Origin: Symbiodinium natans
Lineage: Eukaryota; Sar; Dinophyceae; Suessiales; Symbiodiniaceae
Assembly (NCBI GenBank): GCA_905221605.1
Contig: CAJNDS010002709.1
Span: 245,243 to 309,242 of the forward strand
Reading direction: 5' to 3'
DNA length: 64,000 bases
Part shown: positions 52,649 through 62,178 of the stretch, in pieces
Layout: each line of letters opens with the position of its first letter
How positions within the stretch are numbered: the stretch's first letter is position 1
Made by a program: the position numbers and the translations under genes
The notes under the pieces: model-generated
Seen by the model: only the letters and a program-made list of their open reading frames with translations
Told to the model about the DNA's origin: nothing
The model's database searches: none

Positions 52649-55600
52649 TTTTTAATGCTTGAGCTTATGCTCGTCGGGGAGTACAGGGCTGTGAGGTCAT
52701 AATCCGTCAACCAACGGTATTCTCGTGCAACCAACCTTGCACGTCTTTTCCACTGGCCTTGCCTGTGTCTCCAGTCTAGAACGTACTTCGTGCTCAACTG
52801 CTTTGGCGCTTTACCTTCTGGCGTGGGCACTGGCTCTCCTTTTTCATCAAGCACAGCTTCTGTGAGCACTTTCATTTCCAAGAGTCTCTCTATCTCAGTT
52901 CTTTCGGATTTCGCATCGACCTTTTCCAAGTCCTCTCTGTCGAGCTTTGGTGGCCCATCGTCATACTCATGGGACCATGTCACTCGTAAGTCTTCGCTTG
53001 ACTCCTCGGTCTTCTCACTCCATTTTTCTTGCCACTCTTTTGTCTCTTCAAGGAACATCTTTGTCTCTTCCAGATCAAGGAGCTCATCTCCGTGTTCCTC
53101 AGGCTCTTCACTCTTTTCAAATCTTCTAATGTGGTAGTGAACCACTTCTGCACTCACCCTTGAGGAACTTCCGCTTGCCTCTCCAACCTTCGGCGCTTTT
53201 CCGCTCCTTTCTTCCACTTCTCCTGTGCCTTCGTCCAGCTTCGGACCTTTCTTTGGCGACTCTTCTGCATCTTCCAACGCTTCTCTTGTGTCTCTTTTCA
53301 TTGCTTCTTGTCTCAACGTTTCCAGTGAGGTCTCATCTGGGAACAGCTCCTCTTCAGCTTTTCTCTTTCCTTTCACTTCTCCGGGGTCTTCGTCACTTTC
53401 TTCACCTGCACTTCCAATTCCTCCTTCAGACATTGGATCTGACCCTGGAGGGCTGTTACTCGAGGAACTCTTTGAACTCTGTTTTCCGCCTGAACTTGAC
53501 TGCGGCCTCGCTTCACTTTCTTTCTCCTTCCCTTCTCTTGGGGCTTCTAGCGGGGGAAGCTCAGGTTCCTCTAAGGGCAAAACCCTTCTCTTCCTTTGTC
53601 TCAGTGTTTTGAGCTGATGATCCCACGGGGCTCCCACAGCTATCTGCAATAGCTCGGGCTGATATGCATCTGCACATCTTCTCATTGTTCTTGCTTTGAT
53701 CACTCCTCGACTTGTTCCGACTAAGTTGAGGTTGCTCGCGTAGTCCTTTCCAAGGAACACTCCTTTTTCCCATGGTTCTCCCTTCTCTTGGGCTTTCGGC
53801 AACGCTTTAGCAATGATCGCTGATCCAAAGGGTGCAAGCTTCCCTTTGTACGTTCTGTCCACAGTTGCCTCAAAGGCTGTTCGTCCATCTCTTCCCACGT
53901 GATACCGATTTTGCAGCCATGCCGCATGTCTAAACGCCCAACTATACAGTGGGACATCGGAACCAATCTTTGTTCCACTTCTTTGCTCTACGGTCGCGAG
54001 TAAAGTCTTCGCCAATTTCCTCACTGTCTGGATATACCGCTCAACGGTCAGTCCTTGGTGCTCGCCTGGAGCGCTATCTTGTAGCTCCGTCTTCAAGTCA
54101 TGTCTTGCTCGCACGGCTTGAACTCCTTTCCGAATGGCAAGCATTGCAGGCTCTGTGTCTGTTCTCAGCACGACGTCACTGTATCCCAACAGTGCAAGAA
54201 CTCGTGTGACTTCCGCCACTGCGTGGTTGATAACGGCATCTCCTCCTTTTGTTGGCACCGCGACGGCCAAAAGAAACTTCGTTTCAGAATCAACTCCCAC
54301 CAGCTGAATTGCTAATGGATCTTTTTCTCCTTCTTCTCCTTGGGTTCCTGTGAACATAAAGTCCAAACTAAACACTGGTCGATGAGGCTTCTCCGTACTT
54401 TCGTCAAAGTTGTCCTCCCGACTCTTTGCTGCCTGACAGGCTTCACACCATGATGCCCGAGGCAGGTGCGTCAACTCATGCTTCTCGATCTCTTCCTGGC
54501 TCGGGAGCGCAGGTAGTGCTTCTGGGATAGGATCTCTTTCAAACTCTTTTCTGATGTCCTCTGAGATTTGCACTGTCGCCTTCAGCTTGTTCGTCGCAAC
54601 CTCTTTCTTTAGTCTCTGCCACAGGACTCCTTTCGAGCCGTTCTTTGACAAATACAAGTACTTGCAAGCTTCCTTCATCTCCTTCAGTTCGCTTGTCGGG
54701 GTGATCCTCAAAGGTCCAATAAGCATTACTTCTGTCTCGTCTTCCGGGAGTACCGGAATGCCTTTGCTTCGATGCTCTTTCTTTTCCTCTTGTCTCGGAA
54801 CCAACGCTTCGGTTGTCTCTCCTGTTTCCATGGGCTGATTTTCTCCTCCAAACTCTTTTTCTCTCTCTTTCAGTCCTTCAAAGCTTCCATAAGCATTGGG
54901 CTCTTTGATCTCTCTCTCCAGCAAGGTGATCATCACTTCAAACCTCTCGTTTGGGGCTCTTCCAAGAGATACGTTCTCTCTATCCTTCCACTCCTCCGAG
55001 CACTCAAAGAACTCCAGAGAATTCCAGTCTACCTCGTTCAGTGGAGAAACTGCGCCTCCTTTTCTTTCAAGCTTCCCCAAGAGGGTTGTTCGATACGGGA
55101 AATAGTCACCTTCGCTTCCTTCTCCTTCATACATGTGGTTCGGGAAATGACCGGTGGGGTCGAATGTTCTTGTCACATCCCAGTCAAACCGCGCCGGAGT
55201 TCCATCTTCCAGCACGAACCAGGAATCTCCAATCTCATTGTGCTGGAGCTCTCTCTTAAGATTCTCTTCCAGCCTTACAGGTTGCACCTTCATCTCTTCA
55301 GTCACAACACGACTGATACTCATTATCGCCATTGAAGAATTTCTCTTGAAGTGCAATGGAACTCGAACAGTTCCTTTCTTCAGCCACAACTTTCCATCTT
55401 CGCTTACAGTTCCCCAACCAAGCTTCCACATCTTCCCAATCGAGAACAGTGGTTGGGTAACGTTGCCACAAACTGCAGTGTCTGTGATAACCAACTTCTT
55501 TCCTGACTCTTTCCAGAAAACGAACTTCACTTGCTGCCTCACAGGCAGTGTTGGAATAACTCTTCCCTGTGCATCTTTCAGTCGGTACTCGAAAGTCGAA

Positions 55601-57282
55601 GGTTCTCCGACCTCTTCTGCCCAATCCATAGGCAACACATGACAGTCCGCACCGCTGTCAAGCACAACTTCGCACGACTCAACCTCTTTGCAAACGTTCT
55701 TCACAGTCTTCTCATCTTGTAGCGTTCTCACTTCGCCAACTTCTTCGCCTGTTTGCTTCGAATCGTACCACTCCATCAACTCATCGTGAGGGTCTATCTC
55801 ACCTTCATCGCTCTCTTCATCTCCCAGGGTGAGATCGAACTCTTCGAGTCTCCTCACTTCCAACTCATTCATTCTCCAGCTCACTTCATTCAAGTCAAGC
55901 TCCTCATCCTGGTCTTCCACCTCTTCAACTCTTCGAACCATTTTCGCAGCAGAGGCGGTGATGACTCTCACTTGTCCACTCTCGTCGTTGTTCGCTCTCG
56001 CATTGCTCCCAGAGCTTCGGTCACCTTGACCTTGAGTCTCTTCTTCTTCCACGTATCTCACCTTTCCTTTTCCTCCTTTACCTTTATCTCCTTTCTGCCA
56101 ACAATCCGTGGCTCGATGTCCTGGCTTGCCACAAATGTAGCAACTTCCTTGGAACTTCGTTGGCCCGTAGCCACCTTCCACCGAGCGAACTCCCTTGTTT
56201 CTGTCTTTTCCTTTTCCTTTGGACTCTTTGCCAGTATCCCATTTTCCTTTTCCTTTTCCTTTGTTGGTAAATCTTCCTTTTCCAAAGGACTTTCCTCCTT
56301 TCTCTCCTTTACCTTTTCCTTTGTTCCTTTCCTTTCCATACTTCCCTTTGTCTCCTTTGTAACCTCCTTTCACTCGATCCACTTCCATCGCTTGAGGTCC
56401 GTTGTACGGCGTATGCTTTGTTGGTCCTTCCATGCTGAAGGACTGCAAGATGTTCTCTGCATTCCAAGACTGCGTGCTCCTCTCGTACTCGAGCAACTTC
56501 CTTCGGATGTCCGTGTAACTCGTAGTAGGACTAAGTCCAACCAGAATATGCTTTCTCAACTCATTCGGCAATCCTTTCAGCACCGTGCCGATCTTGAGGT
56601 TCTCATCATACCTCGCTCCTGAAACTTTCTCGTATTCACCCACCAGCTTCTCGTAGGTGAGCAGGTAGTCCAGGATGGAAGTTCCCTTGGTCATCGCTGG
56701 GAAACTAACGAGGGCCTGAGCCATTGCCAGTCCTCTTGTTCTGCTCGACGGCTCCAACTCCTGAAACAACTTCTTCCACACACTGTAGCCATCCTGACTT
56801 CCTTCTGACTTCAACAACTTCAGAGGACGATTCCTCAGATATGAAGCCAAAATCGCATAGAGCTTGATGCTCCTCTCTTTCTCTTCTTGCGAATACAGAG
56901 CCGGATTCAACGGTCCTGACTCTACCCTAACCAACTCTTCGGCATACTTAGGATCTACAAATCCTACAAACACCCTGAAGCTAAAACTCCAGTCTGGCCA
57001 TTGTGAAACTTCTTCCTCTAAATTCTTTGGAGCAAACACTTCTGGACTCTTTACCAGCTTTGCCGCTGAGTCATAACTCCTCTGGCCTGATCCTGCAGAT
57101 CCTGCAGCTCCAGCCAAAGCATTGGCTGCTGCGGCCAAACTTCCCATCACTTCTTGAAACGATGCTCCCCCGAGACCTGGGGGCAATCCTCCTCCAGCTG
57201 GCCTAGCCATTGGAGTATCGCTTGGAGTGTCTCCTCCATGCTCTTGAGCTCCTGCTCCAGCAGGATCTCCTTCTTGCATCAC
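52606..57282 (-). CDS. Copia gag-protease-integrase and start of RT
   Basis: 1558 codons on minus, starting 174 bp after the 5' LTR. Gag (about residues 60-330) has the copia-type helical region WPDWSFSFRVFVGFVDP. It is followed by a Gly/Lys-rich stretch and a CCHC zinc knuckle CYICGKPGHRATDC (about 379). The aspartic protease motif is VVLDSGADCHVLP (about 540). Integrase (about 940-1160) has the zinc-binding end HLPRASWCEAC and the D,D,E core in FSLDFMFTG, LRTDTEPAML and GEHQGLTVER. An acidic linker of about 250 residues follows, then the first RT strands (VLDWRHRQGQWKRRARLVAREY). The frame ends inside RT at about 52606. RT continues one frame over in the next ORF. Confidence 0.93.
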   Translation of the reverse strand: MMQEGDPAGAGAQEHGGDTPSDTPMARPAGGGLPPGLGGASFQEVMGSLAAAANALAGAAGSAGSGQRSYDSAAKLVKSPEVFAPKNLEEEVSQWPDWSFSFRVFVGFVDPKYAEELVRVESGPLNPALYSQEEKERSIKLYAILASYLRNRPLKLLKSEGSQDGYSVWKKLFQELEPSSRTRGLAMAQALVSFPAMTKGTSILDYLLTYEKLVGEYEKVSGARYDENLKIGTVLKGLPNELRKHILVGLSPTTSYTDIRRKLLEYERSTQSWNAENILQSFSMEGPTKHTPYNGPQAMEVDRVKGGYKGDKGKYGKERNKGKGKGEKGGKSFGKGRFTNKGKGKGKWDTGKESKGKGKDRNKGVRSVEGGYGPTKFQGSCYICGKPGHRATDCWQKGDKGKGGKGKVRYVEEEETQGQGDRSSGSNARANNDESGQVRVITASAAKMVRRVEEVEDQDEELDLNEVSWRMNELEVRRLEEFDLTLGDEESDEGEIDPHDELMEWYDSKQTGEEVGEVRTLQDEKTVKNVCKEVESCEVVLDSGADCHVLPMDWAEEVGEPSTFEYRLKDAQGRVIPTLPVRQQVKFVFWKESGKKLVITDTAVCGNVTQPLFSIGKMWKLGWGTVSEDGKLWLKKGTVRVPLHFKRNSSMAIMSISRVVTEEMKVQPVRLEENLKRELQHNEIGDSWFVLEDGTPARFDWDVTRTFDPTGHFPNHMYEGEGSEGDYFPYRTTLLGKLERKGGAVSPLNEVDWNSLEFFECSEEWKDRENVSLGRAPNERFEVMITLLEREIKEPNAYGSFEGLKEREKEFGGENQPMETGETTEALVPRQEEKKEHRSKGIPVLPEDETEVMLIGPLRITPTSELKEMKEACKYLYLSKNGSKGVLWQRLKKEVATNKLKATVQISEDIRKEFERDPIPEALPALPSQEEIEKHELTHLPRASWCEACQAAKSREDNFDESTEKPHRPVFSLDFMFTGTQGEEGEKDPLAIQLVGVDSETKFLLAVAVPTKGGDAVINHAVAEVTRVLALLGYSDVVLRTDTEPAMLAIRKGVQAVRARHDLKTELQDSAPGEHQGLTVERYIQTVRKLAKTLLATVEQRSGTKIGSDVPLYSWAFRHAAWLQNRYHVGRDGRTAFEATVDRTYKGKLAPFGSAIIAKALPKAQEKGEPWEKGVFLGKDYASNLNLVGTSRGVIKARTMRRCADAYQPELLQIAVGAPWDHQLKTLRQRKRRVLPLEEPELPPLEAPREGKEKESEARPQSSSGGKQSSKSSSSNSPPGSDPMSEGGIGSAGEESDEDPGEVKGKRKAEEELFPDETSLETLRQEAMKRDTREALEDAEESPKKGPKLDEGTGEVEERSGKAPKVGEASGSSSRVSAEVVHYHIRRFEKSEEPEEHGDELLDLEETKMFLEETKEWQEKWSEKTEESSEDLRVTWSHEYDDGPPKLDREDLEKVDAKSERTEIERLLEMKVLTEAVLDEKGEPVPTPEGKAPKQLSTKYVLDWRHRQGQWKRRARLVAREYRWLTDYDLTALYSPTSISSSIKNCFLHFVQVHQAMR

Positions 57283-57440
57283 ACTTTTCTTCTCTTTCTC
57301 ACTTCCAGGCTCCTCTCAGCCTCGCTTACAGTCTCCCTTAAGGAGCTCGCTTGGTAGCTGGCCCAAGGCTCTTTTGGACTTCAGTCCTCGCTCCTCCAGA
57401 GCGCTTTCTTGGGCTCACTTTGAACCAAAGGTCTAGGCCT

Positions 57441-57455
57441 TCAGCTCCGCTACCA
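57441..57455 (-). promoter_or_regulatory. Copia primer-binding site
   Basis: TGGTAGCGGAGCTG on minus immediately inside the 5' LTR, close to the TGGTATCAGAGC site used for initiator-tRNA priming in plant copia elements. Confidence 0.8.
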
Positions 57456-57624
57456 TAAAACGATTTAGGGTTCGTTCCAGACCCTTGAACTTGAAACCAC
57501 TAGCGGGCACTTTTTGCTGGGACTCGGTCTGTTCAGCAGTCCCTTGAGCCTTGTTGGCAGCAGTGAAACGACAAGGAAAAATACTTCTACAGGGGGGGCA
57601 CATGGCTAACCGAAAAGTTTGTTA
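57456..57624 (-). repeat. Copia 5' LTR
   Basis: No difference found from 48955-49123. The promoter for the genomic RNA is expected here, but no TATA-like box is obvious. Confidence 0.95.
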
Positions 57625-57629
57625 CAGTC
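57625..57629. repeat. Copia target-site duplication (right)
   Basis: CAGTC, matched at 48950-48954. Joining the flanks rebuilds the 5' region of LINE B. Confidence 0.85.
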
Positions 57630-57962
57630 CCACCAGCACCTCAGCAATGCGAGGCCGGAAGATCCCCTCAACCGTAGTGAGGCCGAACTTTATGTGTCCT
57701 CAGCCGGAGCGAGGCCGAAACTTGGCCACTCCCTCTGCCGAAGCGAGGCCGAAAACACACCCTCTGCCGAAGCGAGGCCGAAAAGTTCCCTCAGCGCTTG
57801 GCGAGGCCGTACTCAGGCAGCTATGTTGCTGGCAGCCGACTACCAAGCAAACACAGTGGTTGCGGTTTGAGTCCTGTTGGAGCCCACCCTTAGGTACAGT
57901 CTCCAGGCAACAGCACTCCCTACCTGAGCACCCCACCGGGGTTGAGCCGAAACTTGAGCCAG
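57630..57962 (+). repeat. Hairpin array in the 5' region of LINE B
   Basis: Six CCTC-A-stem-loop-stem'-GAGGCCG elements lie in about 180 bp (near 57632, 57665, 57698, 57731, 57758 and 57789). Inner stems include GC/GC and AC/GT (57665, CCCTCAACCGTAGTGAGGCC). Before the copia insertion this region was contiguous with ORF1 of LINE B, so it is probably LINE B 5' UTR. It ends with the CACCCCACCGGGGTTGAGCCG word. Confidence 0.75.
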
Positions 57963-60053
57963 GTGAATTTTACGTCTGCACGCTGCGAGGCGTAGCCACC
58001 CGAAGGGGCCGTTGGTCAAGGTGAAACTAAACTAAAAATTACCTCGCTTGAGGTGTTGCGTTCTCAGCTAGGCCCTCTCTCAGCTGCAACCCTCAGCACT
58101 CGCGAGGCCGAACTTTGCCCTCCGCATGCATTGCTGTTGAGGCACTTGTTGTGGCATCAGCCTCCGTAAGTTTGGCAATCCCCACTCAGCACTGGATGTT
58201 CTGTTCGAGGCATATTTCCTCAGCGCATGCGAGGCCGCAAAGTGAAACACGTGAGGTATGAAAGACTGCTACTCCAGGTTCGTCCGCAGCTCCGGCTTTC
58301 TCGCACTTACTAACCGTGCCTTGCAGCCTCCCCCAAAGTAGCGTCACCCTGGCTTTCTCGCTCTTACTCACCAGTTGACCAATAATGCATCTCACGCGGT
58401 TGCTTCATGGTAAAACTGCAGCTCGAGGTCCCGGCGTTCTCGCTCTTACTAACCCGGACCGACACTGCAGAGAAGCATTGACTGTTGTTCCCTCAGCGGA
58501 GGCGAGGCCGAACAACCATTCCGCTGCAATCTCTAGACAGAGTTCCCTTGCTGGCAAGCCCTCTATCTCTTTGTGACCCCCGCGGTGCCACGTATAAGCA
58601 GCAGCTCCGCGTGTCTTAGGACCACAATTTTCATTCGGATTTGTTGTTGTAGGCCTTCCAGTGCTTGAGGCCGAATCCAAACACCACATCTCACGTCACA
58701 CGGCGAGGCAATTTGGCTCCAACATCTGAAGATAGTGACACATACTCTGCGTGGCGTCCGCGTGAGCTAGCCTGTCCTAGAGTTTAGGAGTTCGGCTCCT
58801 TTCATCGCTTGTCTTACCACAGGTCTCTTTCGGTGGCCCGTACTCAGCAGCCAGCACATGTACCATCCTCAGACGCCAGAGCCGCCTTGCCCCAGCAAGT
58901 GCCCATACAAACCACTCACCAGACAGTGAGAGCCAACATCTTCAAACTACCTCCAGCGGCCGTGCCGCGAGGACCTAAACATCTGCAAGGTTCCGCCTTG
59001 TCTGTGTGCACGGACAGACCCCAGCCCTTGCAGGAGACGTGGATGTAAACAAAAGCAGGCCTGCCATGTCCAGCAGGCTGATTACCATTGGTTGCCTTCA
59101 GATGGGAAAAGCGCGAAGATCGGGTAACCTCCATCTGAATCCTTCCGGCCAATACCAACCCTTACAAACCCTCAGCACGGAGCGAGGCCGAAGGAGGCTT
59201 TCTTGGACTATTGGTTTTCCGGGGAGCAGCCACCAACAGCTGCTCTTCAACTTGCACTGCGCCGCACCACAGTCCTACTGCAAGTTCTTTGGCAACAATT
59301 TCTCAGTAGCACCAGTCAATGAGCTTTACGACACTGATGCCTCTGGTTATTTGTGTCCAGGCAGATCCACCAGGGTTGGGCCAAATCTTTTCTACCTGAT
59401 TCTACCTGCGAAGAAAATCCTGTTGTGCTCAGCTTGCCGATCCCCGAAAACCTGCAAGCTTGGGCTCGAGCACACCGCTATTGTTCGGGACACTCCTGTC
59501 ACCACTGCAAGGATGCCGCTTGCAGTGCGACGTTGGCCTGCACTGTCTGCAGCGTGCCTGGCCGTTTTCCCCCGTGTTTCGGTCTCACCTTCGTTTTCCA
59601 CACAAGTGAGCGAGGAACCCAAACTCACCTTCAGCACAGCCCTCAATCCAAATGAGGGTCGGTGGGTTTTGCTCACCCAGAGACAGCAGGAATCTCTGGT
59701 GAGCAACAGGCTAGCGTCACCCCTCAAGCAAAGCGAGGCTGCAACTCTCACTGTGACCCAGAGCAGACTGTAGGCCACAAGGTTCCCTCAGCAACGCGAG
59801 GACGAAAAGCTTCCCTCTAGCGAAGCGAGGCCGAAAACTGTGCACTCGAACGTCCTTCGTCGTCGGCAGCAGTTGGCGGGCCGCCGCTCTATGACAGCTT
59901 AGCCGGTCAGCCGGCCTACGAGCAAACACAGTTTTGCCAGGGCCTCAAAACGGAACCTACCCTTAGTTACAAGCCCCAGGGCCAGCCACAACGGCACTAA
60001 AGACGCTCTCTACCTGAGCACCCCACCGGGGTTGAGCCGAAACCTTGAGCCAG
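57963..60053 (+). repeat. Composite repeat unit, copy 6
   Basis: Full unit from GTGAATTTTACGTCTGCACG to TTGAGCCAG. It carries one internal deletion near 58528, relative to copies 1 and 3. Confidence 0.85.
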
Positions 60054-62178
60054 GTGAATTTTCGTCTGCACGCTGCGAGGCGTAGCCACCCGAAGGGGCC
60101 GTTGGTCAAGGTGAAACTAAACTAAAAATTACCTCGCTTGAGGTGTTGCGTTCTCAGCTAGGCCCTCTCTCAGCTGCAACCCTCAGCACTCGCGAGGCCG
60201 AACTTTGCCCTCCGCATGCATTGCTGTTGAGGCACTTGTTGTGGCATCAGCCTCCGTAAGTTTGGCAATCCCCACTCAGCACTGGATGTTCTGTTCGAGG
60301 CATATTTCCTCAGCGCATGCGAGGCCGCAAAGTGAAACACGTGAGGTATGAAAAACTGCTACTCCAGGTTCGTCCGCAGCTCCGGCTTTCTCGCACTTAC
60401 TAACCGTGCCTTGCAGCCTCCCCCAAAGTAGCGTCACCCTGGCTTTCTCGCTCTTACTCACCAGTTGACCAATAATGCATCTCACGCGGTTGCTTCATGG
60501 TAAAACTGCAGCTCGAGGTCCCGGCGTTCTCGCTCTTACTAACCCGGACCGACACTGCAGAGAAGCATTGACTGTTGTTCCCTCAGCGGAGGCGAGGCCG
60601 AACAACCATTCCGCTGCATCAGCGCAGCCAGGCCCTCAGCTCCTCACTGAGCCAGGGCTCTCTTTAGACAGAGTTCCCCTGCTGGCAAGCCCTCTATCTC
60701 TATGTGACCCCCGCGGTGCCACGTATAAGCAGCTGCACCGCGTGTCTTAGGACCACAGTTTTCATTCGGATTTGTTGTTGTAGGCCTTCCAGTGCTTGAG
60801 GCCGAATCCAAACACCACATCTCACGTCACAAGGCTGGCAATTTGGCTCCAACATCTGAAGATAGTAACACATACTCTGCGTGGCGTCCGCGTGAGCTAG
60901 CCTGTCCTTTCTTTAGGAGTTCGGCTCCTTTCATCGCTTGTCTTACCACAGGTCTCTTTCGGTGGCCCGTACTCAGCAGCCAGCACATGTACCATCCTCA
61001 GACGCCAGAGCCGCCTTGCCCCAGCAAGTGCCCATACAAACCACTCACCAGATAGTGAGAGCCAACATCTTCAAACAACCTCCAGCGGCCGTGCCGCGAG
61101 GACCTAAACATCTGCAAGGTTCCGCCTTGTCTGTGTGCACGGACAGACCCCAGCCCTTGCAGGAGACGTGGATGTAAACAAAAGCAGGCCTGCCATGTCC
61201 AGCAGGCTGATTACCATTGGTTGCCTTCAGATGGGAAAAGCGCGAAGATCGGGTAACCTCCATCTGAATCCTTTCCGGCCAATACCAACCCTTACAAACC
61301 CTCAGCACGGAGCGAGGCCGAAGGAGGCTTCTTGGACTATTGGTTTTCCGGGGAGCAGCCACCACCAGCTGCTCTTCAACTTGCACTGCGCCGCACCACA
61401 GTCCTACTGCAAGTTCCTTGGCAACGGTTTCTCAGTAGCACCAGTCAATGAGCTTTACGACACTGATGCCTCTGGTTATTTATGTCCAGGCAGATCCACC
61501 AGGGTTGGGCCAATTCTTTTCTACCTGATTCTACCTGCGAAGAAAATCCTGTTGTGCTCAGCTTGCAGATCCCCGAAAACCTGCAAGCTTGGGCTCGAGC
61601 ACACCGCAATTGTTCGGGACACTCCTGTCGCCACTGCAAGGATGCCTCTTGCAGTGCGACGTTGGCCTGCACTGTCTGCAGCGTGCCTGGCCGTTTCCCC
61701 CGTGTTTCGGTCTCACCTTCGTTTTCCACACAAGTGAGCGAGGAACCCAAACTCACCTTCAGCACAGCCCTCAATCCAAATGAGGGTCGGTGGGTTTTGC
61801 TCACCCAGAGACAGCAGGAATCTCTGGTGAGCAACAGGCTTGCGTCACCCCTCAAGCAATGCGAGGCTGCAACTCTCACTGTGACCCAGAGCAGACTGTA
61901 GGCCACAAGGTTCCCTCAGCAACGCGAGGACGAAAAGCTTCCCTCTAGCGAAGCGAGGCCGAAAACTGTGCACTCACGCCCTTCGTCGACGGCAGCAGTT
62001 GGCGGGCCGCCGCTCTATGACAGCTTAGCCGGTCAGCCGGCCTACGAGCAAACACAGTTTTGCCAGGCCTCAAAACGGAACCTACCCTTAGTTACAAGCC
62101 CCAGGGCCAGCCACAACGGCACTAAAGACGCTCTCTACCTGAGCACCCCACCGGGGTTGAGCCGAAACCTTGAGCCAG
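60054..62178 (+). repeat. Composite repeat unit, copy 7
   Basis: Full unit in direct tandem with copy 6. Its start is GTGAATTTTCG (one base lost). It is more similar to copy 6 than to copies 1-4 (for example GCGCGAAGATCGGG in both, against AAGTTCGGG), so the pair probably arose by recent duplication. Confidence 0.85.

Larger units (their letters stand above)
48955..57624 (-). mobile_element. Complete Ty1/copia LTR retrotransposon
   Basis: An 8.67-kb element on minus bounded by identical 169-bp LTRs (57456-57624 as 5' LTR, 48955-49123 as 3' LTR). LTR ends are the inverted trinucleotides TAA/TTA, not the usual TG/CA. It is flanked by a 5-bp target duplication CAGTC (48950-48954 and 57625-57629). 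A primer-binding site, TGGTAGCGGAGCTG, directly follows the 5' LTR and resembles the initiator-Met tRNA site of many copia elements. A polypurine tract (CGGAGAGGGGG) directly precedes the 3' LTR. Protease, integrase, RT and RNase H are in copia order. Identical LTRs mean very recent insertion. Confidence 0.95.

Noticed and set aside
25212-60750. Conserved 90-codon plus frames (starting MHLTRLLHG) and other frames shared by the 2.1-kb units
   Set aside because: They recur only because the DNA repeats. Copies differ by indels that are not multiples of three, and the ends are fixed by chance stops.
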